Assembly (NCBI GenBank): GCA_028292505.1
Contig: JAQGMF010000031.1
Coordinates: 1 to 54,527, forward strand
Length of the DNA stretch: 54,527 bases
Direction of reading: 5' to 3'
From: Rhodocyclales bacterium
GTDB taxonomy: Bacteria > Pseudomonadota > Gammaproteobacteria > Burkholderiales > Rhodocyclaceae
Of the stretch, positions 48,027-54,527 are shown in pieces. The notes beneath the pieces were generated by a model that saw only the letters and a program-made list of their open reading frames with translations, was not told the DNA's origin and did not search any database. Within the stretch, counting starts at the first letter, position 1; each line of letters starts with the position of its first letter. A program made the translations under genes and the position numbers.

Positions 48027-48833
48027 ATGAAAAAAACAAAAATTTTTAGGAAATTGATCGTTTTACTTCTACCTTCGCTCATTGGCAGCCTGACGGCTTC
48101 GGCGGCCGATCCGCAAGACGAGAAGACCAGCTCTGAAACCACGGTAGTCGCCATTGGTGTCGGTGTCGAGCGACAACCCAGTTGGCTCGGTGCCGCGACA
48201 CACAAAACGCATCCCGTGCCCTATCTCGACATCACTTGGCATGACCAGGTCGAACTATCGACCACGGACGGCCTGAGCATCGACTTCCTGCATGGCGAAC
48301 ACTGGCATGGCGGCCTCGTCGGCACCTTGATATGGGGACGCTCATCGCAGGATCTCGGCGTACTCGCCAATCGTATCAACACCTTACACAACACCCTGCA
48401 GGCCGGCACCTACATCGAATATGCCTTTACGAAAAGCCTCAGTGCGGGTCTGCGCTGGCGCCATGATATCCAGGGCACGGGCGCAGCCTATGGCGACGTT
48501 TATACCGAACTCGAACTGCCCGCACCGGGCTCCGTCGAGCACAGCATCAAGCTCAACGCTCAAGCCATGAATGGCGCAGCCATGCGCCGATTCTTCGGTG
48601 TCTCTCCGGACACAGCGTCCGCACTCGGTACCGCGCCGTATCGACCCAACGGAGGCTTTAACAGCCTATCGGCCACCTACCAGATCTTCGTGCCCGTCAG
48701 CCAGCACACTGGCATATCGTTCGCAATCGACTGGAGCCGCTTGCGTGGCGCTGCCGCACAAAGCCCTCTTGTGCGCAGCTTCGGATCACGCAATCAACGC
48801 AATGTCATGCTGGCGGCAATTGTGGACTTTTGA
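48027..48833 (+). CDS. MipA/OmpV family outer-membrane protein
   Basis: This 268-residue protein starts with a signal peptide (MKKTKIFRKLIVLLLPSLIGSLTASAA) and continues with alternating beta strands ending in Phe, typical of an outer-membrane barrel. VGVERQPSWLGAATHKTHPVPYLDITW and LRWRHDIQGTGAAYGD resemble MipA/OmpV, named as a scaffold for lytic transglycosylase but of wider unclear role. The ATG at 48027 is chosen for the signal peptide. It follows a 148-nt divergent spacer from the HAD gene and is convergent with the beta-helix gene. Confidence 0.85.
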   Translation: MKKTKIFRKLIVLLLPSLIGSLTASAADPQDEKTSSETTVVAIGVGVERQPSWLGAATHKTHPVPYLDITWHDQVELSTTDGLSIDFLHGEHWHGGLVGTLIWGRSSQDLGVLANRINTLHNTLQAGTYIEYAFTKSLSAGLRWRHDIQGTGAAYGDVYTELELPAPGSVEHSIKLNAQAMNGAAMRRFFGVSPDTASALGTAPYRPNGGFNSLSATYQIFVPVSQHTGISFAIDWSRLRGAAAQSPLVRSFGSRNQRNVMLAAIVDF

Positions 48834-48858
48834 GGGCTCTCGTCACGAGCAAAGCCCT
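48833..48858. terminator. Hairpin between convergent mipA-like and beta-helix genes
   Basis: AGGGCT-CTCG-TCA-CGAG-CAA-AGCCCT forms two stacked stems with a small bulge. It starts at the stop codon of the MipA-like gene and precedes the end of the beta-helix gene. There is no T-run. Confidence 0.4.
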
Positions 48859-48873
48859 TCACTGCCTTGGTAC

Positions 48874-50022
48874 TCACTTCGTGTTCTGCATGGCCCCTGC
48901 GATGCGAACTTTGGCAGTCACTTTCGACACCTTCATCGGATGCTTGTATTCCATTGACATTTCAAGATCGGCGTCTTCCTGCGCCAGAGCCTGCGGCAAG
49001 TTCAAGGCGGTGGCACTCCGGGGCGGGATTTTCCACAAAGTGGCGGCTAGCGGCCTATAGTCTGCATCGAGCTGAGCGAGCGTCCCCACTTGGTTGCCCA
49101 TGTCCAGCGCGCCTGCCGGCAAGCCAAGCGGGCCACTATCGATCAACAGGTTGTTGACCGCCTGCACAACGACTTCTCCTGGCTTGCCACGCACGACCAG
49201 CGGCGTGCCGTGGCGATGATCGACAATGGTGTTGTGCACCAGCACAAGGCGGTTGCTACTGCCGACCAAGCCTTCTGCACCATAGGAAATGATGCTTGCA
49301 TTCTCGGTGGTGGCGGACTGTTCGATGATGTTGCCAAGCACCAATGCCAAGCCGCCATTCGGAAACTCGAGTTCATAGCTCGCGTGGCCGCCTTCGTCAT
49401 CGGTCAGGCGGTTATACGTGACAATGTTCACCTTGGCGCGCGACTTGAGAAGATGGCCCGCGCGCGCGTGATGAAAATAGCTGCCCGTTACGCGTAGCCG
49501 GCCGATGTGGCCGACATAGAGATTGTGGCTCCAGCCCGACCCGTCGCCGTTGTTGCCGAACTCGCTGAATTCGATATCAAGTTGGCTGTCGGGATCAGCT
49601 GCCGTGAGTATGCCATTTTCATTGTCGAGGAAGCGGCAGGAGGATATCTGCAGATGTCCCTTTTCGAAGCGGATGCCCGCCCCGTTGCGATCCGGGACGT
49701 GGGTACCTGAAAACTGGATTTTCTCGATGCGGATATCACCGCCACGCACCACCCAGATGGCTTTCGACTCGGCGGCGCGACCATCGGCGAACAGCTTCGC
49801 CATGCCGCCGCGACCACGAATCGTCAGCCCGGACTGCGTCCATACGGCGACATCGCCACGGTACTCGCCCGCATCGATTTCGACGATATCGCCATCATGC
49901 GCAATCTCCGCGGCTTGCGAGGGAACGCTCAATAGCTGACGCGGGCCGACATGCAAGGTCGCTGCATGCACGGATGCAATTGTCATTAGTGCAGCGGCTG
50001 TCGCTGAAATAGTCAGACGCAC
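48874..50022 (-). CDS. Secreted right-handed parallel beta-helix protein
   Basis: This 382-residue protein has a signal peptide (MRLTISATAAALMTIASVHAA, cleavage near 21) and repeated beta-helix coils with regular hydrophobic positions: GDIRIEKIQF, GHLQISSCRFLDNENGI, DIEFSEFGNNG, RLRVTGSYFHHARAG, VNIVTYNRL and LVLVHNTIVD. The fold resembles pectate-lyase or alginate-epimerase-like proteins, but no catalytic motif is clear. It starts 3 nt after the HlyD stop, so it is the third gene of the secretion operon. Confidence 0.78.
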   Translation of the reverse strand: MRLTISATAAALMTIASVHAATLHVGPRQLLSVPSQAAEIAHDGDIVEIDAGEYRGDVAVWTQSGLTIRGRGGMAKLFADGRAAESKAIWVVRGGDIRIEKIQFSGTHVPDRNGAGIRFEKGHLQISSCRFLDNENGILTAADPDSQLDIEFSEFGNNGDGSGWSHNLYVGHIGRLRVTGSYFHHARAGHLLKSRAKVNIVTYNRLTDDEGGHASYELEFPNGGLALVLGNIIEQSATTENASIISYGAEGLVGSSNRLVLVHNTIVDHRHGTPLVVRGKPGEVVVQAVNNLLIDSGPLGLPAGALDMGNQVGTLAQLDADYRPLAATLWKIPPRSATALNLPQALAQEDADLEMSMEYKHPMKVSKVTAKVRIAGAMQNTK

Positions 50023-50025
50023 GAC

Positions 50026-51453
50026 TCAACGCTCCCGCAAACTCTCGTGCCGGTACTGCATCAGCGGCGAGAGGAAATATTCGATGACACGACGCTTGCC
50101 GGTCTTGATTTCGACACCGACGGCCATGCCCGGCGTGAGATTGACCTGCTTGCCATCGATGTCCAATGTCGAGTGGTCCATCTTGATCCGCGCCGTGTAG
50201 ATCAGGCCGCGCTTCTCGTCGTTGATGGCGTCGTTGGAGACGGAAATGACTTTGGCATGAATCGTACCGTACTTGGTGTATTGGAAGGTCTCGACCTTGA
50301 CGGCCGCTTCCTGCCCGGCGTTGACGAAGCCAATGTCCTTGTTCTCGATCATCGCTTCAATTTCCAAGGAGTTGTCCTTGGGCACGATGATCATCAAGGT
50401 ATCGGCTTCCTTGACCACGCCGCCAACGGTGTGAATGGCGAGCTGCTGCACGGTGCCATCGACGGGCGATGTCAGGGTGTTCTGTTGGTTCTTCGATTCT
50501 GCTTTGAGCAGGTCCTGCTCCAGGCCGGCAACCTTCTGCAGGGCTTCGTTGGCGCTGTCGAAAGTGGTACGCCGTGTCTCGGCGAGCAGGGAATTCTGCT
50601 GCGCATGGGCCGATTGCAAAGCGGCCTGGATCTCGCCGAGCTTGCTGCGCTGATTGGCCAGATCCCCTTCCAGTTCGATGCGTGCCTGCTCCTTCTCCAG
50701 GTAGCCATGGTTGGAAACGAAGTTCTGCGCGGCGAGATTCTTGTAGTCTTGCTCGCGTTGTTTGGCGATCGGTAAGGTTTGGTCCATCTTATGCACCAGC
50801 TCTTGTGTCGAACGCAGTTCCGCTTCTTTCTCGGCAATGTCGGCAGCGAGACGTATGCGCTTGGCACTATAGTCGCCAAACTGGCTGGAGAGCGCACTCT
50901 GCGCCTCGATCCACATGGCATCGGTGGTGCGTTCTGGCCGTGGTAGTGCAGGCACGTGCCCGGTGTCGAGGGCCTGCAGCAAGCCTTTGGCACGCAAGGC
51001 CTGCAGACGGGCGGCGGCCAGATCGGAGCGCACACGGTCCTGATCGGCTTGTGAAGTTGCGGCGTCGAATTCGACGAGTACGTCACCGGCCTTGACCATC
51101 TGTCCGTCAGTGACGTGGATCGCCGTCACAGTGGCACGGTCAATCGGCTGGATGGTCTTGACGCGATCATTTGGCACGATCTTGCCCTGCGCCGATGCCA
51201 CCACGTCGATCTTGCCGAAGATGGCCCACAGCAAGGCGATGAAGGCAAAGGCGATCAGCAGCCACATTGCCACACGCGGCGCGGGCGACAGTGGCGTCTC
51301 CTGCAGGGAAAGCGCGGCAGGCAGGAATTGCGCTTCGTGCGACGTGTAGCCAGGGCCGGCCATCGCCCCGCGCTGCTGCCAGGCATGCGCGAAGACGGCA
51401 CGGTAACGCGCCATCAAATCGCCTACAGCGTACAATTTTATTTTTATGCTCAT
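50026..51453 (-). CDS. HlyD-family type I secretion adaptor
   Basis: This is the periplasmic membrane-fusion protein of a type I secretion system, joining the ABC transporter to the outer-membrane channel. The 475 residues include a cytoplasmic lead, one helix at about 61-80, a lipoyl half ending VTDGQMVKAGDVLVEFD, a long coiled coil (about 130-330) and the second lipoyl half. The C-terminal D-domain includes VEIKTGKRRVIEYFLSPL (part: KTGKRRVIEYF), the HlyD signature. It follows the ABC gene by 145 nt, holding a REP pair. No TolC gene is in the window. Confidence 0.93.
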   Translation of the reverse strand: MSIKIKLYAVGDLMARYRAVFAHAWQQRGAMAGPGYTSHEAQFLPAALSLQETPLSPAPRVAMWLLIAFAFIALLWAIFGKIDVVASAQGKIVPNDRVKTIQPIDRATVTAIHVTDGQMVKAGDVLVEFDAATSQADQDRVRSDLAAARLQALRAKGLLQALDTGHVPALPRPERTTDAMWIEAQSALSSQFGDYSAKRIRLAADIAEKEAELRSTQELVHKMDQTLPIAKQREQDYKNLAAQNFVSNHGYLEKEQARIELEGDLANQRSKLGEIQAALQSAHAQQNSLLAETRRTTFDSANEALQKVAGLEQDLLKAESKNQQNTLTSPVDGTVQQLAIHTVGGVVKEADTLMIIVPKDNSLEIEAMIENKDIGFVNAGQEAAVKVETFQYTKYGTIHAKVISVSNDAINDEKRGLIYTARIKMDHSTLDIDGKQVNLTPGMAVGVEIKTGKRRVIEYFLSPLMQYRHESLRER

Positions 51454-51504
51454 GTACTACATGTCCTTCGATTCATTCTTGACAGCGTCTCTAACTATAT
51501 ATTC

Positions 51505-51590
51505 GTCATTCCCGCGAAAGCGGGAATCCACTTCTACGTGATGAACTCCCCCTCTACGGTGAGGTGGATTCCCGCTTTCGCGGGAATGAC
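51505..51590. repeat. REP pair (ATTCCCGC family) inside the secretion operon
   Basis: Two perfect 27-bp inverted copies, GTCATTCCCGCGAAAGCGGG plus AATCCAC (51505-51531) and the reverse complement (51564-51590), enclose a 32-nt spacer. Each copy itself contains the ATTCCCGC-GAAA-GCGGGAAT palindrome. The right copy ends 8 nt before the ABC transporter stop. Further copies lie at 53995-54346. Confidence 0.92.
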
Positions 51591-51598
51591 GGACCTAC

Positions 51599-53785
51599 CT
51601 AGCCCTGCTGCAAGCTATACAGCTTCGCATAGTGCCCGCCGTCCAGTTTCACCAGTTCGGCATGCGCACCTTCTTCGACAATCTGGCCGCGCTCCATGAC
51701 GATGATGCGGTTGGCCTCGCGCACGGCCGAAAGCCGGTGGGCGATGATCAGCACCGTGCGGCCACGGCAGATTGTGCGCATATTCTCCTGGATGACGCGT
51801 TCGCTCTCGTAATCGAGTGCGCTGGTGGCCTCATCGAAGATCAGAATGCGTGGGTTGCTCATCAAGGCGCGTGCAATGGCAATGCGCTGGCGCTGTCCGC
51901 CAGAGAGCGTCGAGCCGTGCTCGCCTACCATGGTGTCATAACCTTCGGTAAGCTCGGTGATGAAGTCATGTGCGCCAGCCATGCGCGCGGCCAGCATCAC
52001 GGACTCCAGCGTCGCGGCCGGATCGGTGAGCGCGATATTCTCGCGAATCGTCCGATTGAAAAGCACGTTCTCCTGCAGCACTACGCCGATCTGTCGGCGC
52101 AGCGAAGAGACATCGGTCAGCGCCAGATCAACGCCATCGACCATCACGCGTCCGCGTTCGGGCACGTACAGGCGCTGCACCAGCTTCGTGAGCGTGCTCT
52201 TGCCAGAACCAGAACGACCGACGATGCCGATAACCTCGCCGGGCTGTACGTCGAGTTTCACCTCGCGCAGCACGGGCTGCCCATCGGGCCGGTAACGAAA
52301 GACGACGTCGTCGAAAACGATGCTGCCCTTGATTGGCGGCAGCGAACTCTTGGCACTGGCAATCTCGGTGCGCGTGTTGAGGATGTCGCCCAGGCGCTGT
52401 ACCGAAATACCGGTCTGCTGGAAGTCGGTCCACAATTGTGCCAGCCGCATGATCGGCTGCGACACGTGGCCAGCCAGCATGTTGAAAGCAATCAGTTGCC
52501 CCACCGTCATCTTGCCGTCGATGACCAGTTGTGCGCCGAAATACATGACGGCCAAGGTCACCAGCTTGCCGATGAGGTTGACGCCGTTGTTGGCAATCGT
52601 CGCCAGCGTGGAAGTACGAAAACCCGCCGCAACGTAAGCTGCCAATTGCTGATCCCACTTGCGCGTCCACTGCGGCTCCACCGCCATGGCCTTGACGGTG
52701 TCGATGCCGCTGATGGTCTCAACGAGAAAGGCCTGGTTCTCCGCGCTGCGATTGAATTTCTCCTGCAGACGCAAACGAAACAGCGGGATCAATGCACCTG
52801 ACATAACACCATACAGCGGCAACGAAATCACCACGATCAAGGTGAGCCAGCCACTATAGAAAAACATCACGCTGATGAAGACGATCGAGAAGAAGATGTC
52901 GAGCACCAGCGTCAGCGCATTGCCTGTCAGGAAAGAACGAATATTCTCCAGCTCGCGCACGCGCGCAATCGAGTCGCCGACGCGACGCGCCTGAAAATAT
53001 GCCAATGGCAATGCCAGTAGATGCCGGAACAGGCGCGCGCCCAGTTCCACGTCGATACGGCTGGTGGTGTGCGCAAAAACGTAACTGCGTAATGCGGTCA
53101 GCGTTACCTCGAAGACGCTGACTGCCAACAGGCCGACGGCGATGACATCCAGCGTGCTCAGGCCACGATGCACCAGTACCTTGTCGGTCACGACCTGGAA
53201 GAATAGCGGCGTCACCAGCGCGAAGAACTGCAGGACAAATGACACCAGCAAGACTTCGATCAGCAGCTTGCGATACTTCACCACCGCGGGCACGAACCAG
53301 CTGAAATCGAATCTCGCCAGATCGCCTGCCAACGAAGCGCGTGAGGTGAACAGGATCAGCTCGCCCGCCCAGCGCTCGGTCAGTTGCTCGACGGAGAGTA
53401 CTTCCGGGCGTTCCACGATAGGGTCGTGAATCAGGACTTTGGTCGCGCCCTCTTGCTGTTGATCCACGCGCGCCAGAATGAAATAGCGCCCGTTGCGATC
53501 CAGCGCCATGGCCGGCAGCGGCGTGGTCTTCAGTCGATCCAGGCGAGTTGTGACGCGCTTTACGGAGAGGCCGAGTTTCCTTGCAGCAAGGAGGATGTCG
53601 GACGTCGAAAACTGGCCCTGACTACAGAACTCATGCGCCAGTTGCTCGGGCTCGACCGCCAGCGCATGAAAGCGCGCCAACATCACCAGGCACGCCAGAC
53701 CGCTATCGACGGGGGCTTTCGGGGGAGCGAGGGCTTCGGATACGGATTCCGGCGTGACGGGCAGGCCGGCTGTCAGTTGGTTCAT
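51599..53785 (-). CDS. Type I secretion ABC transporter (HlyB/LapB-like)
   Basis: This 728-residue exporter pairs with HlyD. The N-terminal 130 residues are a C39 peptidase-like domain, but the catalytic Cys (DCGPxCL in active members) is replaced in DSGLACLVML, so it should dock substrate without cleaving a leader, as in HlyB. The membrane domain (about 160-430) has YFQARRVGDSIARVRELE. The nucleotide-binding domain has Walker A GRSGSGKS near 510, signature LSGGQRQRIAIAR and Walker B ILIFDEATSALD. ATG 53785 is preferred to a TTG two codons before it; neither has a clear Shine-Dalgarno. The gene precedes the HlyD adaptor. Confidence 0.94.
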   Translation of the reverse strand: MNQLTAGLPVTPESVSEALAPPKAPVDSGLACLVMLARFHALAVEPEQLAHEFCSQGQFSTSDILLAARKLGLSVKRVTTRLDRLKTTPLPAMALDRNGRYFILARVDQQQEGATKVLIHDPIVERPEVLSVEQLTERWAGELILFTSRASLAGDLARFDFSWFVPAVVKYRKLLIEVLLVSFVLQFFALVTPLFFQVVTDKVLVHRGLSTLDVIAVGLLAVSVFEVTLTALRSYVFAHTTSRIDVELGARLFRHLLALPLAYFQARRVGDSIARVRELENIRSFLTGNALTLVLDIFFSIVFISVMFFYSGWLTLIVVISLPLYGVMSGALIPLFRLRLQEKFNRSAENQAFLVETISGIDTVKAMAVEPQWTRKWDQQLAAYVAAGFRTSTLATIANNGVNLIGKLVTLAVMYFGAQLVIDGKMTVGQLIAFNMLAGHVSQPIMRLAQLWTDFQQTGISVQRLGDILNTRTEIASAKSSLPPIKGSIVFDDVVFRYRPDGQPVLREVKLDVQPGEVIGIVGRSGSGKSTLTKLVQRLYVPERGRVMVDGVDLALTDVSSLRRQIGVVLQENVLFNRTIRENIALTDPAATLESVMLAARMAGAHDFITELTEGYDTMVGEHGSTLSGGQRQRIAIARALMSNPRILIFDEATSALDYESERVIQENMRTICRGRTVLIIAHRLSAVREANRIIVMERGQIVEEGAHAELVKLDGGHYAKLYSLQQG

Positions 53786-53994
53786 GTACAAGTATTCACT
53801 TCATTGAAAATCAAAAAAACAAACATGATTGTTTTGAAAACACGCAAGACGCGGCGGCCACATCGCTAACGACTTGCCACACGACCATGTATTTTGCAGT
53901 TCCTCCTTCCGGCGAAAGAGACAGGCTTCACACAAGGACACTGAAACACAAGAATTCGGCAAGAGCCCGTGATATATGCCGTCACTAGGATGCC

Positions 53995-54093
53995 GTCATT
54001 CCCGCCAGCTTTATAGCCAGCGAAGCTGCACGACGCTCCCCTCGCCCGCTTGCGGGAGAGGGGCTGGGGGAGCGGGTAACGGCGGGAATCCAC
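53995..54093. repeat. Nested palindromic repeat (ATTCCCGCC pair around a second GC-rich palindrome)
   Basis: GTCATTCCCGCC (53995-54006) pairs with GGCGGGAATCCAC (54081-54093). Between them lies a second family: GCTCCC/GGGAGC (54035-54040/54068-54073), CCCCTC/GAGGGG (54038-54043/54058-54063) and CCCGC-TT-GCGGG (54045-54056). This looks like one REP unit inserted in another. It is part of the 570-nt gene-free interval 53786-54355; the interval 53786-53994 is AT-rich near the transporter start and holds no gene I can support. Confidence 0.75.
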
Positions 54094-54118
54094 ATTTTCG
54101 TGAGAGCTACGCCACCAA

Positions 54119-54145
54119 GTGGATTCCCGCTTTCGCGGGAATGAC
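54119..54145. repeat. REP unit (ATTCCCGC family)
   Basis: GTGGATTCCCGCTTTCGCGG plus GAATGAC is identical to the right arm of the pair at 51564-51590. With GGCGGGAATCCAC at 54081-54093 it can form a larger hairpin. Confidence 0.85.
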
Positions 54146-54188
54146 AGCTGAATGTAGTGCTTTGCGAATCGCGGAACCGCGATGCCTC

Positions 54189-54208
54189 GTCATCCCGGCC
54201 GGAATGAC
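54189..54208. repeat. Degenerate REP unit
   Basis: GTCATCCCGGCCGGAATGAC is a near-perfect 20-bp palindrome that keeps the GTCAT and AATGAC ends of the REP family but has lost the ATTCCCGC core. Confidence 0.6.
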
Positions 54209-54263
54209 AGGCGTTTCAAACTGTGCCGTCCACTTCGGAAGTGCGTTCTCATCTCAGTTCACC

Positions 54264-54346
54264 GTCATTCCCGCGAAGGCGGGAATCCAGTGTCGTTAAC
54301 CCAACACCGCTAAAACCACTGGATTCCCATCTTCACGGCCAATGAC
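54264..54346. repeat. REP pair with one decayed copy
   Basis: GTCATTCCCGCGAAGGCGGG plus AATCCAG (54264-54290) faces a mutated inverted copy at 54319-54346 (CTGGATTCCC, then CGGCCAATGAC). It lies 9 nt past the end of the RTX-like gene on the minus strand and may terminate it. Confidence 0.7.
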
Positions 54347-54355
54347 TTTGGCATG

Positions 54356-54527
54356 CTAATGCCAATTCGCCGCAATCACCGGATTGAGCGCGGTCGGGTT
54401 ACTCGCCGGCAAGGTTGTCTGACCGGCACTGGGCGGCGCAAACGCGGCCATGGCACTGACCAGGTTGGCCACCTGACTGTCCAGCAAGGTCATGCCATCG
54501 CCGCTCTTGAACTGCTCGACGTGGTAC
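54356..54527 (-). CDS. C-terminus of an RTX-type secreted protein (partial)
   Basis: The minus-strand frame is open from the window edge to TAG at 54356-54358, giving 56 residues. It reads VEQFKSGDGMTLLDSQVANL, then VSAMAAFAPP, a Gln/Thr/Pro linker, and ends PVIAANWH. This matches the C-terminal end of RTX adhesins and hemolysin-like proteins exported by type I systems, where the secretion signal resides. It points toward, and lies upstream of, the ABC-HlyD operon, so it is probably their substrate. The rest lies beyond the window. Confidence 0.72.
   Translation of the reverse strand, partial: YHVEQFKSGDGMTLLDSQVANLVSAMAAFAPPSAGQTTLPASNPTALNPVIAANWH

Noticed and set aside
53995..54346. CRISPR array
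   Set aside because: The repeats are palindromic, in alternating orientation, variably spaced and decayed; no regular spacers and no cas genes. They are REP-like elements.

Overview
The window is chromosomal DNA from a betaproteobacterium, most likely order Burkholderiales and possibly an Oxalobacteraceae-like genus. This rests on the blocks rlmE-ftsH-folP-glmM-secG-tRNA-Leu and carAB-greA, the divergent yhbY/rlmE pair, a compact fliF-to-fliR flagellar cluster and minCDE. The genus is an inference. Coding density is high and codon use looks uniform until the repeat-rich right end.

Layout. 1-11.5 kb is core housekeeping: a tRNA-Leu(GAG), protein export (secG), cell wall and folate enzymes (glmM, folP), the FtsH protease, ribosome maturation (rlmE, yhbY), and a carA-carB-greA-DUF4149 operon. 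Next come a soluble hybrid kinase, argD and the phosphate importer pstSCAB. The pst operon has a clear Pho box, lacks phoU, and ends in a long imperfect palindrome plus a strong terminator. 19.9-34.7 kb is flagellar. A fleS-fleR-fliE unit points left and fliFGHIJKLMNOPQR points right. Sigma-54-like (-24/-12) sites lie before fliE, fliF and fliK, which fits the sigma-54 activator encoded there. minCDE and a tRNA-Leu(UAA) follow.

37-48 kb is accessory and the most novel part. A fatty-acid-hydroxylase/DUF2147 pair precedes a tightly overlapping operon of response regulator, sensor kinase, N-acyltransferase-like protein and divergent arginase-fold protein. Facing it across a palindromic repeat is an operon of two four-helix EamA/SMR subunits and a DegT aminotransferase. 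Then come an alpha/beta hydrolase and a convergent pair of HAD phosphatase and class III aminotransferase. Together they suggest making, exporting or attaching an amino-bearing envelope or small-molecule group, but no substrate can be read from sequence.

48-54.5 kb holds a MipA/OmpV outer-membrane protein and a type I secretion operon: HlyB/LapB-type ABC transporter with a dead C39 domain, HlyD-type adaptor and a periplasmic beta-helix protein. Upstream, cut by the window edge, is the C-terminus of the probable RTX-type substrate. This part is studded with REP-like palindromes (ATTCCCGC family), one pair of which lies inside the secretion operon.
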